NCBI RefSeq assembly: GCF_902705885.1
Contig: NZ_CACSIP010000043.1
Location: forward strand, 1-49,287
Reading direction: 5' to 3'
Length of the DNA stretch: 49,287 nucleotides
Source of the DNA: Mycolicibacterium austroafricanum
Lineage (GTDB): Bacteria > Actinomycetota > Actinomycetes > Mycobacteriales > Mycobacteriaceae
Each line of letters starts with the position of its first letter. Within the stretch, counting starts at the first letter, position 1. The notes beneath the pieces were generated by a model that worked only from the letters and a program-made list of their open reading frames with translations, was not told where the DNA came from and did no database searches. This document shows positions 1 through 8,390 of the stretch, one piece after another. A program made the position numbers and the translations under genes.

Positions 1-177
1 GGGTCGGCGTGTGCGTTCCTCGAGTCCGCCGAGCCCTTCCTGAGCGAAACGATTGCGAAACTTGTAGAACGTCTGTCGACTGATCTGCTGCTCACGGCAG
101 AACTGCGCAACGTTGTCGATCTGCCCGGCAAACGCCGTCGCGGCACGAATATCCATCGCGGTCACCTTCTGGGCCAT
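1..177 (-). CDS. IS481-family transposase, N-terminal part (cut by window edge)
   Basis: The minus strand reads 59 codons from an ATG at 177 to the window edge. The peptide begins MAQKVTAMDIRAA and continues with a helix-turn-helix of the type FCREQQISRQTFYKFRNRF, then a G-L-x-x-L-E-E-R-T-R-R-P segment. This is the usual N-terminus of IS481-type transposases, in which a helix-turn-helix precedes an rve/DDE integrase domain. The catalytic domain lies outside the window, so intactness cannot be judged. The element lies downstream of the neighbouring oxidoreductase gene. The family call rests on the N-terminal pattern alone. Confidence 0.75.
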   Translation of the reverse strand, partial: MAQKVTAMDIRAATAFAGQIDNVAQFCREQQISRQTFYKFRNRFAQEGLGGLEERTRRP

Positions 178-236
178 GGACCATCGTGGCCTCACGGCCC
201 TACTCAGGTGTCAGCGATGTCCCGAAACAGAACATC
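1..236 (-). mobile_element. Probable end of an IS481-like insertion sequence
   Basis: The transposase start is at 177. About 30 bp upstream of it is a TGTCAGCGATGTCCCGAAAC stretch (208-227), which resembles terminal inverted repeats of actinobacterial IS481-type elements as I remember them. The other end is outside the window, so the repeat cannot be paired and no target duplication can be seen. The outer limit is approximate. Nothing else is seen between 178 and the oxidoreductase stop at 270. Confidence 0.4.
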
Positions 237-269
237 ACCCTCGACGTGACGAACCACGCCGAAATCGCG

Positions 270-1700
270 TCAGGGGGCGAGTGTCGGTATGCGCGTGATG
301 CCGAACTCCTTACGCAGCACGGTGCGGGCGGCGTAGTACCCCGCCATCCCGTGCACACCTCCGCCTGGGGGTGCGGCCGAGGAACACAGGTAGGCCCCGG
401 GAATCGGGGTCGACCACGGATTCCACCGCAGCGCAGGGCCGGTCAGCGCGCTGAACATGTTGTTCCCGCCGACCCCGATGTCGCCGCCGACGAGGTTGGC
501 GTTGTGGTCGGCCAGGCGCGCGGCCGGCACACTGCGCACACCGACGACCAGATCACGGAAGCCGGGCGCGAAGCGTTCGAAGATGCCGGTGACGGCCTCG
601 GCCATGTCGACGGTCGAGCCCTGCGGCACGTGCGCGTAGCTCCACATCGGCCGGCGGCCCTGTGCGTCGATCCGACCGGGGTCGGCCAGATGGGGCAGCG
701 CCGCGAGCACCATCGGCCACTCCGGATGCCGGCCCTCGGCGATCTCCTGTTCGGCCCGCGCCATCGTGGACCGGTCGCCACCCAGATGCAGGGTCGGGGC
801 GTGTGCCAATCGTGAATCCTGCCAGGGGATTTCCCCTGACAGCACGAAGTCGACCTTGGCCACTCCCGGGCCGTACCGGTAGCGCTGCAACGTCTTGGCG
901 TATCGGGACGGCAACCGGTCTCCGTAGATGCTCAGCAGCGCCGTCGGCGCCGTGTCGTAGAGGACGACTCCCGGCGGTGGGCTGGTGACCTCCTCGCCGA
1001 GTGTCAGTTCCCCGCCATGCGCGCGGAGGTCGGCGATCAGGGCGGCGGGGATGGCCTGCGAGCCACCGACGGGGATCGGCCAACCAACTGAGTGCCCGAG
1101 CGTCGCCAGCATCAGGCCCGCACCCGCGGCCACCAAGGATGGCATCTGCGAGATGGTATGCGCGGCAACGCCGGTGAACAGCGCGCGGGCGTCCTCGCCG
1201 TTGAGAGTGCTCCACGCCGGGGTGCCCTGGGCGAGCAGTCGCGGAGCCACCCGCAGTGCCGCAGCGATACTGGGCGGGATCGACCGCTTGTCGCCGAGTA
1301 GCAGGCCGACGACGCCTTCGGAATCGGCCGACAGCGGACCCAGCAGCCGGCGCCACGACGCCCCGTGGTCGAGTTCGGCACAGGTGCGGCCGATGTCGCG
1401 GTAGCCGATGGCTGCGGGCCTGCCCGGCAGCGGGTTGCCGTAGGACACCTCGGGCACCGCCAGCGCCACCCCCCGCGAGGGCAGATCGAACGCGGCGAAG
1501 AACGGCGACGCCAGGGCCAGCGGGTGCACCGCTGAGCAGATGTCGTGGGAGATCTCCGAGAACTCCGGGTCGGGAAGGGTGCGTGCGCCGCCCCCTGCGG
1601 TGGGCTGGGCCTCGAGTACCTGTACCGAAAGACCCGCTCGTGCGCAGATGACAGCGGCCGCCAGACCGTTGGGCCCGCTTCCGACGATGGTGACGTCCAC
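270..1700 (-). CDS. Phytoene-desaturase-like FAD-dependent oxidoreductase
   Basis: This 476-residue flavoprotein starts at GTG 1700, preceded by a good GGGAGGA ribosome-binding site about 10 nt upstream. The N-terminus has a dinucleotide-binding motif (VTIVGSGPNGLAAAVICARAG, residues 3-23) followed by an acidic residue in VLEAQ, the classic FAD Rossmann fold. A GG-AR-T segment follows, as in the phytoene desaturase/amine oxidase superfamily. The C-terminal region (GG-x-H-G-M-x-G-Y-x-A) is the second FAD contact of this superfamily. It corresponds to M. tuberculosis Rv2997, which sits next to serA in the same divergent arrangement. Substrate is unknown; a carotenoid role is not implied because no other carotenoid genes are nearby. 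Confidence 0.8.
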   Translation of the reverse strand: MDVTIVGSGPNGLAAAVICARAGLSVQVLEAQPTAGGGARTLPDPEFSEISHDICSAVHPLALASPFFAAFDLPSRGVALAVPEVSYGNPLPGRPAAIGYRDIGRTCAELDHGASWRRLLGPLSADSEGVVGLLLGDKRSIPPSIAAALRVAPRLLAQGTPAWSTLNGEDARALFTGVAAHTISQMPSLVAAGAGLMLATLGHSVGWPIPVGGSQAIPAALIADLRAHGGELTLGEEVTSPPPGVVLYDTAPTALLSIYGDRLPSRYAKTLQRYRYGPGVAKVDFVLSGEIPWQDSRLAHAPTLHLGGDRSTMARAEQEIAEGRHPEWPMVLAALPHLADPGRIDAQGRRPMWSYAHVPQGSTVDMAEAVTGIFERFAPGFRDLVVGVRSVPAARLADHNANLVGGDIGVGGNNMFSALTGPALRWNPWSTPIPGAYLCSSAAPPGGGVHGMAGYYAARTVLRKEFGITRIPTLAP

Positions 1701-1764
1701 CCGCGAAATCCTCCCACGTCCGACTCGGGAATCTCCCGGCCACCACCCCGCAACCGCCGCCCAT

Positions 1765-1770
1765 TAGGCT
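1765..1770 (+). promoter_or_regulatory. Predicted -10 box of leaderless serA mRNA
   Basis: TAGGCT matches the mycobacterial TANNNT -10 consensus. It ends exactly 6 nt before the serA GTG, so transcription would begin at or next to the start codon. No Shine-Dalgarno sequence precedes the GTG. Confidence 0.6.
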
Positions 1771-1776
1771 GTCCGG

Positions 1777-3363
1777 GTGAGTTTGCCTGTTGTACTGATC
1801 GCCGACAAATTAGCCCAATCGACCGTGGAAGCCCTCGGCGACCAGGTCGAAGTGCGTTGGGTCGACGGTCCCGACCGGGAGAAACTGCTCGCTGCGGTCG
1901 GTGACGCCGACGCGCTGCTGGTGCGTTCGGCCACCACCGTCGACGCCGACGTGTTGGCCGCGGCACCGAAGCTGAAGATCGTGGCGCGGGCGGGCGTCGG
2001 CCTGGACAACGTCGACGTCGACGCGGCGACTGCGCGAGGTGTGCTGGTGGTCAACGCGCCGACGTCGAACATCCACAGCGCCGCCGAGCACGCGCTGGCG
2101 TTGATGCTGTCGGCCGCCCGTCAGATTCCCGCCGCCGACGCCACGCTGCGTGAACACACCTGGAAGCGGTCGTCGTTCTCCGGCACCGAGATCTTCGGCA
2201 AGACCGTCGGGGTGGTCGGGCTCGGCCGCATCGGCCAACTGGTGGCTGCGCGGCTCGCCGCGTTCGGCGCACACATCACGGCGTATGACCCCTATGTCTC
2301 CCACGCGCGTGCCGCGCAGCTGGGCATCGAGTTGTTGACGCTCGACGAACTTCTCGGACGAGCCGACTTCATCTCGGTGCACCTGCCCAAGACCAAGGAG
2401 ACCGCGGGGCTGATCGGCAAAGAGGCACTGGCCAAGACCAAGCCCGGCGTCATCATCGTCAACGCAGCCCGCGGCGGCTTGATCGACGAGGCGGCCCTCG
2501 CCGAGGCGGTGGCCAGCGGACACGTGCGCGGCGCGGGGCTGGACGTGTTCGCCACCGAGCCGTGCACCGACAGCCCGTTGTTCGAGCTGCCACAGGTGGT
2601 GGTGACCCCACACCTGGGCGCGTCCACCTCGGAGGCTCAGGACCGGGCGGGCACCGACGTCGCGGCCAGCGTGAAGCTGGCGTTGGCAGGGGAGTTCGTG
2701 CCGGACGCGGTCAATGTCGGTGGTGGGGTCGTCGGCGAAGAGGTGGCGCCCTGGCTCGACCTGGTCCGCAAGCTGGGCCTCCTGGTCGGAGTGCTCTCCG
2801 CCGAGCTGCCGGTCTCGCTGTCGGTGCAGGTGCAGGGCGAACTGGCCGGTGAAGAGGTCGAAGTGCTGCGACTCTCGGCGCTGCGCGGGTTGTTCTCGGC
2901 GGTGATCGAGGATCAGGTGACGTTCGTCAACGCACCGGCGCTGGCGGCCGAGCGAGGCGTGGAGGCATCCATCGCGACCGCCCCGGAGAGCCCGAACCAC
3001 CGCAGCATGGTCGACGTACGCGCGGTGGGAGGGGACGGATCGACGGTCAACGTCGCGGGCACCCTGACCGGCCCTCAGCTCGTCGAGAAGATCGTCCAGA
3101 TCAACGGCCGCAACCTCGAACTGCGTGCCGAGGGCGTCAACCTGATCATCAACTACGACGACCAGCCGGGGGCGCTCGGCAAGATCGGCACCCTGCTGGG
3201 CAGTGCGGGCGCGAACATCCTTGCCGCGCAACTGAGTCAGGACGCCGACGGCGACGGCGCGACGATCATGCTGCGGCTGGACCGTCAGGTGCCCGCCGAC
3301 GTCCTGTCAGCCATCGGTCGCGACGTCAACGCGGTGACGTTGGAAGTGGTGGATCTGTCATGA
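1777..3363 (+). CDS. serA: D-3-phosphoglycerate dehydrogenase
   Basis: This cytosolic enzyme oxidises 3-phosphoglycerate to 3-phosphohydroxypyruvate with NAD, the first step of serine synthesis. The 528-residue length matches the long type I form, which has a nucleotide-binding and substrate core, an intervening domain and a C-terminal ACT domain for serine feedback. Visible features are the NAD motif GLGRIG (148-153), catalytic Arg232 in NAARGGLIDE, Glu261 and His279 in PHLGAST. The ACT domain occupies about 455-528 (NLIINYDDQPGALGKIGTLL). The GTG start is supported by a -10 box placed for a leaderless transcript. The stop overlaps the leuB start by ATGA, so the two genes are probably translated together. 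It is divergent from the oxidoreductase gene. Confidence 0.97.
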   Translation: MSLPVVLIADKLAQSTVEALGDQVEVRWVDGPDREKLLAAVGDADALLVRSATTVDADVLAAAPKLKIVARAGVGLDNVDVDAATARGVLVVNAPTSNIHSAAEHALALMLSAARQIPAADATLREHTWKRSSFSGTEIFGKTVGVVGLGRIGQLVAARLAAFGAHITAYDPYVSHARAAQLGIELLTLDELLGRADFISVHLPKTKETAGLIGKEALAKTKPGVIIVNAARGGLIDEAALAEAVASGHVRGAGLDVFATEPCTDSPLFELPQVVVTPHLGASTSEAQDRAGTDVAASVKLALAGEFVPDAVNVGGGVVGEEVAPWLDLVRKLGLLVGVLSAELPVSLSVQVQGELAGEEVEVLRLSALRGLFSAVIEDQVTFVNAPALAAERGVEASIATAPESPNHRSMVDVRAVGGDGSTVNVAGTLTGPQLVEKIVQINGRNLELRAEGVNLIINYDDQPGALGKIGTLLGSAGANILAAQLSQDADGDGATIMLRLDRQVPADVLSAIGRDVNAVTLEVVDLS

Positions 3364-4370
3364 AGCTCGCGGTGATCGCCGGCGACGGTATCGGGCCGGA
3401 AGTCATCGGCGAGGCGCTCAAAGTGCTCGACGAGGTACTTCCGGGTGTGCAAAAGACCGAGTACGACCTCGGCGCCCGGCAGTACCACGCCACCGGCGAG
3501 GTGCTGCCCGCGTCGGTGCTCGATGAGTTGAAGGCGCACGACGCCATCCTGCTCGGGGCGATCGGAGATCCGTCGGTGCCCAGCGGGTTGCTCGAACGAG
3601 GCCTGCTGCTGCGGGTCCGGTTCGAGTTGGATCATCACGTCAACCTGCGTCCCGGGCGGCTTTATCCGGGTGTGCAGAGCCCGCTGGCCGGAAACCCCGA
3701 GATCGACTTCGTGGTGGTTCGGGAGGGCACCGAGGGCCCGTACACCGGTAACGGCGGCGCGATCCGTGTCGACACGCCCCACGAGATCGCCACCGAGGTG
3801 AGCGTCAACACCGCCTACGGGGTGCGCCGGGTGGTTCAGGACGCTTTCGGGCGGGCACAGCAGCGGCGCAAGCATCTGACGCTGGTGCACAAGAACAACG
3901 TGCTCGCGTACGCAGGGTCGTTGTGGTGGCGCACCGTGCAGGCGGTGGCACCTGAGTACCCGGACGTCGAGGTGGCCTACCTGCACGTCGATGCCGCGAC
4001 GATCCACATGGTCACCGACCCCGGCCGCTTCGACGTCATCGTCACCGACAACCTGTTCGGCGACATCATCACCGATCTCGCCGCTGCGGTGTGCGGCGGC
4101 ATCGGACTCGCGGCCAGCGGCAACATCGATGCCACGAGGGCCAATCCGTCGATGTTCGAACCGGTCCACGGAAGCGCGCCCGACATCGCCGGCCGGGGGA
4201 TCGCGGATCCGACGGCGGCGATCATGTCGGTGTCGCTGCTGCTGGCCCACCTCGGCGAACTCGGCGCCGCGGCGCGGGTCGACAAGGCTGTGGAAGAGCA
4301 TCTGGCGACACGTGGTGACGAGAAGTTGTCGACGTCCGCGGTCGGCGAGCGGATCCTGGGGAAGCTGTAA
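3360..4370 (+). CDS. leuB: 3-isopropylmalate dehydrogenase
   Basis: This enzyme oxidatively decarboxylates 3-isopropylmalate to 2-ketoisocaproate with NAD, the third step of leucine synthesis. The 336 residues are the compact actinobacterial length. Visible motifs are IAGDGIGPEVIGEALKVL at the N-terminus, GTEGPYTGNGG, VHKNNV with the catalytic lysine, the Mg-binding DNLFGDIITDLAA, and GSAPDIAGRGIADPTA at the NAD pocket. The start overlaps the serA stop by ATGA, so expression follows serA. It is separated by about 4.9 kb from leuC and leuD, as in M. tuberculosis. The 31 bp before the convergent transporter stop hold no clear terminator. Confidence 0.97.
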   Translation: MKLAVIAGDGIGPEVIGEALKVLDEVLPGVQKTEYDLGARQYHATGEVLPASVLDELKAHDAILLGAIGDPSVPSGLLERGLLLRVRFELDHHVNLRPGRLYPGVQSPLAGNPEIDFVVVREGTEGPYTGNGGAIRVDTPHEIATEVSVNTAYGVRRVVQDAFGRAQQRRKHLTLVHKNNVLAYAGSLWWRTVQAVAPEYPDVEVAYLHVDAATIHMVTDPGRFDVIVTDNLFGDIITDLAAAVCGGIGLAASGNIDATRANPSMFEPVHGSAPDIAGRGIADPTAAIMSVSLLLAHLGELGAAARVDKAVEEHLATRGDEKLSTSAVGERILGKL

Positions 4371-4401
4371 GCACCGCGGGCGGATTCGTGACGCTGCAGG
4401 C

Positions 4402-5670
4402 TCACCGGCTCCGGGTAGGCGACGGTGCCGTCAGTGGCACCGCGGGAATCGCCATGAGCGGGAACAGTGAGCACACGGCGAAGGTGATCGGAAAGCCGGC
4501 CACGCCGATCAGGGCCCCGAACAGCGGCGGCACGATCCCGGCGGTGAACAACTGGCTGGTGTTCTGGGCGCCCAGAGCCCGTCCGCTCCAGAACGGGCCC
4601 GCGATCTCGGCAATCGCGGTGAACGCCAAGCCATTGTCCGAGACGGTGACCACCGACGCCACCATCATCAACGCGATGCTGGCGGGTGAGTCGAGCCAGT
4701 CGGTGAGGGCGAGGGCGGCCATGGACACGGCCGCGGCGGCCGCGATGATCCGGATCGGTCGCATCCGCGCACCAAGCGCGTCACCGGATCGTCTGAGAAC
4801 CCGATCGGACCAACGCCCGGCGCCGATCCGCCCGCTTGCCCCGAGAAGCTGTGCCAGCGTGACCAACAGGCCGGCAGAGCCTGGCGACCAGCCGCGTTCG
4901 CTGATCAGCCAGACCAGCGTGAACGTCCATACCAAGATCTGTGGCACCACGAGCAGTACCGAAGTGAGGTGGATGCGCAGCAGCAGTCGGGAGTCGCGGT
5001 ACGGGTTTGCCAAGTCCGCCTCGGGGGCCTGGGATCGGGGCGGCCGGGGTGGATCGATCACCGCCACCGCACAAATCAACGCCGATGCGGTGCACACGAT
5101 CGCCGGGAAAAGCAATGCCGCCGAGACGCCGTGGTGCTCGGCCACCCGGGGGATGACCAGTGCGCCGAGGCCGACCCCCAGTGGTTGAGCGGTCTGCCGG
5201 ATCCCCATCACCAGGCCACGCTGTTCGGCGGCGAACCACCCGACGACCAGCCGGCCACTGGCCGTATTGCTGCTTGCCGCCGCCATCCCGCCGAGAAACA
5301 GGAACATGCTCACCGCGACCAACGACTGCACCGACGCGGCCGCGAAGGCAGCCGCAGCGGTGAGTGCCGAGCCCAGCATCAACACCAGGCGTTCGCCCAC
5401 CCGGTCGACGACATAACCCCACGCGATCAGGGTCACCACCATGCCGAGGCTGGGCATGGCCGATACCAGGCCGGCCTGCGCGAGGCCGAGTCCGCGCTCG
5501 GTGTGCAGCGTGGGAATCAGAAACGCCACACCGTTGATGAACACGTTCGCGCACAGCGTCGCCGACAGCGCGATCACCAGCATCGACCAGCGCTTGGCGG
5601 TGCTAATGGGCGAGACGACCACCCGGCCATGCTCGCACACATATCTCATCAGGCTGAATAGGTATCCCAT
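4402..5670 (-). CDS. Major facilitator superfamily transporter
   Basis: This is a 422-residue polytopic membrane protein with about twelve hydrophobic segments split by a cytoplasmic loop near residues 215-240, as in MFS carriers. The loop between helices 2 and 3 reads G-Y-V-V-D-R-V-G-E-R, the MFS motif A signature. It corresponds to M. tuberculosis Rv2994, whose substrate is not known to me. The first roughly 25 residues are poorly defined: ATG at 5649 and GTG codons at 5640 and 5622 are alternative in-frame starts, and the hydrophobic part begins only at about residue 30. It is convergent with leuB and divergent from the hydrolase gene. Sugar, drug or amino-acid export are all possible. Confidence 0.85.
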   Translation of the reverse strand: MGYLFSLMRYVCEHGRVVVSPISTAKRWSMLVIALSATLCANVFINGVAFLIPTLHTERGLGLAQAGLVSAMPSLGMVVTLIAWGYVVDRVGERLVLMLGSALTAAAAFAAASVQSLVAVSMFLFLGGMAAASSNTASGRLVVGWFAAEQRGLVMGIRQTAQPLGVGLGALVIPRVAEHHGVSAALLFPAIVCTASALICAVAVIDPPRPPRSQAPEADLANPYRDSRLLLRIHLTSVLLVVPQILVWTFTLVWLISERGWSPGSAGLLVTLAQLLGASGRIGAGRWSDRVLRRSGDALGARMRPIRIIAAAAAVSMAALALTDWLDSPASIALMMVASVVTVSDNGLAFTAIAEIAGPFWSGRALGAQNTSQLFTAGIVPPLFGALIGVAGFPITFAVCSLFPLMAIPAVPLTAPSPTRSR

Positions 5671-5728
5671 CTAGTGAGATCTGGCTGTCCAGCTGCGCCG
5701 CGCCCGTCGGACCTGAGGTGCCGGGCAT

Positions 5729-5734
5729 TACGCT
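5729..5734 (+). promoter_or_regulatory. Predicted -10 box of leaderless FAH-family mRNA
   Basis: TACGCT fits TANNNT and ends 6 nt before the ATG at 5741. There is no ribosome-binding site upstream of the ATG, so a leaderless transcript is the simplest reading. Confidence 0.55.
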
Positions 5735-5740
5735 GAGGCA

Positions 5741-6520
5741 ATGCGTCTCGGCCGAATCGCCAGTCCCGATGGAGTCGCCTTCGTCAGCATCGAGGGCGAC
5801 CCGAACGAGGCAATCTGCAAGGAGATCGCCGAGCACCCGTTCGGCAACCCGACATTCACCGGGCGGAGTTGGCCGCTTGCCGACGTCCGGCTGCTGGCGC
5901 CCATCCTGGCCAGCAAGGTGGTCTGCATGGGCAAGAACTATGCGGCCCACGCCGAGGAGATGGGGGGCGCCGCACCCGAGGACCCGGTGATATTCCTCAA
6001 GCCGAACACCTCGATCATCGGCCCGAATTCGCCGATCCAGCTGCCTGCGGATGCTCATCCGGTGCATCATGAAGGCGAACTGGCTGCCGTGATCGGGCGG
6101 CCGTGCAAGGACGTGCCGGCTTCCCGGGCCGCCGAGAATATTCTGGGCTACACGATCGCCAACGACGTCTCGGCGCGCGATCAGCAGCGAAAAGACGGAC
6201 AGTGGATGCGGGCCAAGGGGCATGACACCTTCTGCCCGGTGGGGCCGTGGATCGTCACCGACCTCGATCCGAGCGATCTGGATCTGCGCACCGAGGTCAA
6301 CGGCGAGGTGCGCCAACACTCGAACACCGCTCTGATGCTCCACGATGTCGGCGCGATCGTCGAGTGGGTGTCTGCGGTGATGACGTTGCTTCCGGGGGAT
6401 CTGATCCTGACCGGGACGCCCGAGGGCGTCGGCCCGATCGAGGATGGAGACACCGTCAGCATCACCATTTCGGGGATCGGGACGTTGTCCAATCCCGTTG
6501 TACGAAAAGGAAAGCCGTGA
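5741..6520 (+). CDS. Fumarylacetoacetate hydrolase family protein
   Basis: This 259-residue cytosolic enzyme has the single-domain FAH fold. The N-terminal cap is followed by VVCMGKNYAAHAEEMGG, the metal-binding HHEGELAAVIG region, NDVSARDQQRKDGQW and LTGTPEGVGPIEDGD, all hallmarks of the family. Members are hydrolases, decarboxylases or isomerases such as acylpyruvase and 2-hydroxyhepta-2,4-diene-1,7-dioate isomerase; the sequence does not tell which. It is the Rv2993c counterpart. Its stop overlaps a GTG start of gltX by GTGA, so it forms an operon with gltX. Confidence 0.88.
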   Translation: MRLGRIASPDGVAFVSIEGDPNEAICKEIAEHPFGNPTFTGRSWPLADVRLLAPILASKVVCMGKNYAAHAEEMGGAAPEDPVIFLKPNTSIIGPNSPIQLPADAHPVHHEGELAAVIGRPCKDVPASRAAENILGYTIANDVSARDQQRKDGQWMRAKGHDTFCPVGPWIVTDLDPSDLDLRTEVNGEVRQHSNTALMLHDVGAIVEWVSAVMTLLPGDLILTGTPEGVGPIEDGDTVSITISGIGTLSNPVVRKGKP

Positions 6521-8124
6521 ACACCGCGGACGCGAGGAGCAATTTGGACACCGCGGACGCAAGGAGCAATTTGGACACCGCGGACGCAAGGAGCAATTTG
6601 GACACCGCGGACGCAAGGAGCAATTTGGGCACCGCGGACGCAAGGAGCGAATTGGACACCAGGGTCAGATTCTGTCCGTCGCCGACCGGCATTCCCCACG
6701 TCGGCCTGGTGCGCACCGCGCTCTTCAACTGGGCCTACGCCCGGCACACCGGTGGCACGTTCGTCTTTCGTATCGAGGACACCGACGCGCAGCGGGACAG
6801 CGCGGAGAGTTACGCCGCGATCCTGGATGCGCTGCGCTGGCTGGGCCTGGACTGGGATGAGGGACCCGAGGTCGGGGGGCCCTACGAGCCCTACCGGCAG
6901 TCGCAGCGTTCTCAGATCTACCGGGACGTGCTCGAGCAACTCCTCGCTTCGGGCGAGGCCTACGAGGCGTATTCGACCGCCGAGGAGGTGGAGGCGCGGC
7001 ACCTTGCTGCCGGCCGTAATCCGAAACTGGGGTATGACAATTTCGACCGTGATCTGACCGGCGAGCAGCGCGCAGCCTTCCGTGCCGAGGGGCGTAAGCC
7101 GGTGCTGCGGCTGCGGATGCCCGACGCCGACCTGTCCTGGACCGATCTGGTCCGCGGCGAGACGACGTTTCCGGCGGGGTCGGTGCCCGACTTCGCGTTG
7201 ACGCGTGGCAGCGGAGACCCTTTGTACACGTTGGTCAACCCGGTCGACGATGCGCTGATGAAGATCACCCATGTGCTTCGCGGCGAGGACATCATGCCGT
7301 CCACCCCGCGCCAGATCGCGTTGTACCAGGCGCTGATCCGCATTGGGGTCGCCGAGCAGGTTCCGCAGTTCGCCCATCTGCCAAGCGTTCTGGGGGACGG
7401 CAACAAGAAGCTGTCCAAACGCGACCCGCAGTCCAATCTTTTCCTGCACCGCGACCGTGGCTTCATTCCCGAAGGGCTGCTGAATTATCTGGCGTTGCTC
7501 GGCTGGGGCATCGCCGACGATCACGACGTGTTCGGCCTCGACGAGATGGTGGCCGCATTCGATGTGGTCAACGTGAACTCGAATCCGGCGCGCTTCGATC
7601 AGAAGAAGGCCGATGCGATCAACGCCGAGCACATCCGGCTGCTGGACGAGCACGATTTCGCCGACCGGCTGTCGACGTTCTTCGCCGCGCACGGTCACCG
7701 CACGGGCCTGGACGACGCTCGGTTCGCCGAGGCCGCGAAGCTGGTGCAGACCCGCATCGTGGTGCTCGGCGACGCGTGGGAGCTGCTGAAGTTCCTCGAC
7801 GACGACGGTTTCGTGCTCGACGACAGGGCGGCGGCCAAGGAGTTGCGGCCTGCTGCCGTGCCGGTCCTCAGTGCCGCGCTGGAGGCGCTCGAGGGGGTCG
7901 GGCAGTGGGCGACGGCCGCGATCGAGGAGGCACTGAAGTCAGCACTGGTGGACGGGCTGGAACTCAAACCCCGCAAGGCGTTCGGTCCGGTGAGGGTGGC
8001 GGTGACCGGTTCTTCGGTGAGCCCGCCGCTGTTCGAGTCGCTGGAACTGCTGGGGCGGGACCGCAGCCTGGACCGGTTGCGGGCCGGCCGCGACGTCGCC
8101 GCCGCGGCGGCGGCAGAGGCCTGA
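6517..8124 (+). CDS. gltX: Glutamyl-tRNA synthetase with repeat-extended N-terminus
   Basis: This class I aminoacyl-tRNA synthetase charges tRNA-Glu. The catalytic core begins with VRFCPSPTGIPHVG, the HIGH-type motif. It continues with FRIEDTDAQRD and carries the KLSKR signature near 7410, then a helical anticodon-binding domain. From the first GTG (6517, overlapping the upstream stop) the product is 535 residues. From the last TTG (6652) it is 490, the length I know for mycobacterial GltX. The extra 45 residues are five copies of a nine-residue unit (D-T-A-D-A-R-S-N-L). Each unit's DNA carries AAGGAG (GAGGAG in the first) and an in-frame TTG, so initiation could occur at 6517, 6544, 6571, 6598, 6625 or 6652. 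The two cognate-type tRNA genes lie just downstream. Confidence 0.96.
   Translation: MNTADARSNLDTADARSNLDTADARSNLDTADARSNLGTADARSELDTRVRFCPSPTGIPHVGLVRTALFNWAYARHTGGTFVFRIEDTDAQRDSAESYAAILDALRWLGLDWDEGPEVGGPYEPYRQSQRSQIYRDVLEQLLASGEAYEAYSTAEEVEARHLAAGRNPKLGYDNFDRDLTGEQRAAFRAEGRKPVLRLRMPDADLSWTDLVRGETTFPAGSVPDFALTRGSGDPLYTLVNPVDDALMKITHVLRGEDIMPSTPRQIALYQALIRIGVAEQVPQFAHLPSVLGDGNKKLSKRDPQSNLFLHRDRGFIPEGLLNYLALLGWGIADDHDVFGLDEMVAAFDVVNVNSNPARFDQKKADAINAEHIRLLDEHDFADRLSTFFAAHGHRTGLDDARFAEAAKLVQTRIVVLGDAWELLKFLDDDGFVLDDRAAAKELRPAAVPVLSAALEALEGVGQWATAAIEEALKSALVDGLELKPRKAFGPVRVAVTGSSVSPPLFESLELLGRDRSLDRLRAGRDVAAAAAAEA
6520..6654 (+). repeat. 27-bp tandem repeat, five units, at the gltX start
   Basis: Five contiguous 27-bp units lie at 6520-6546, 6547-6573, 6574-6600, 6601-6627 and 6628-6654. 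Units 2-4 are identical; units 1 and 5 differ by a few bases. Each unit contains a purine-rich Shine-Dalgarno sequence (AAGGAG, or GAGGAG in unit 1), a four-base spacer and TTG in the gltX frame. The unit length is a multiple of three, so any copy number keeps gltX open. Confidence 0.97.
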
Positions 8125-8176
8125 AAAAAACACCGCCGAACATTTGGTAGTGTGCACGTCGGCCCGCCAGTAGGTC

Positions 8177-8197
8177 CAGCACGGCGTCCCCGTGCTG
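8177..8197 (+). terminator. Hairpin after gltX, possible terminator
   Basis: CAGCACGG and CCGTGCTG form a perfect 8-bp stem with a 5-nt loop, 52 nt after the gltX stop. No U-run follows, so termination is uncertain. The rest of 8125-8244 shows no gene. Confidence 0.4.
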
Positions 8198-8244
8198 TGT
8201 CGGGTTCACGAAATGGCCTGTGACCAGCGGTTACAGGTGGCCAG

Positions 8245-8319
8245 TGGGGTATGGTGTAATTGGCAACACAGCGGTTTCTGGTACCGCCATTCTAGGTTCG
8301 AGTCCTGGTACCCCAGCCA
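8245..8319 (+). tRNA. tRNA-Gln (anticodon CUG), CCA encoded
   Basis: The acceptor arm TGGGGTA (8245-8251) pairs with TACCCCA (8309-8315). The anticodon stem GCGGT/ACCGC encloses the loop TTCTGGT with anticodon CTG, and GGTTCGAGTCC gives the T-arm. Discriminator G is at 8316 and CCA is encoded at 8317-8319. Mycobacteria lack GlnRS; tRNA-Gln is first charged with glutamate by the non-discriminating GltX and then amidated by GatCAB. The position next to gltX is therefore functionally apt. Confidence 0.96.
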
Positions 8320-8353
8320 ATGCAACGGATTAGGTCAGCATTCTCACCTGAGC

Positions 8354-8359
8354 TATGCT
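8354..8359 (+). promoter_or_regulatory. Possible -10 box for tRNA-Glu
   Basis: TATGCT fits TANNNT and lies 31 nt upstream of the tRNA-Glu 5' end. It also falls in the loop and 3' arm of a GGTCAGCA...TGCTGACC inverted repeat (8333-8363), which could instead be a tRNA-Gln processing or termination hairpin. I cannot decide between the two. Confidence 0.3.
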
Positions 8360-8390
8360 GACCCACCGAAAACAGTTGGAAACAGTTCTG

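Noticed and set aside
6520..6654. CRISPR-like array
   Set aside because: Units are directly adjacent with no spacers and lie in a coding frame; this is a minisatellite.
6444..6860. Second protein through the gltX repeat in another frame
   Set aside because: The repeat is open in other frames simply because its unit length is divisible by three; no family match or independent start signal.
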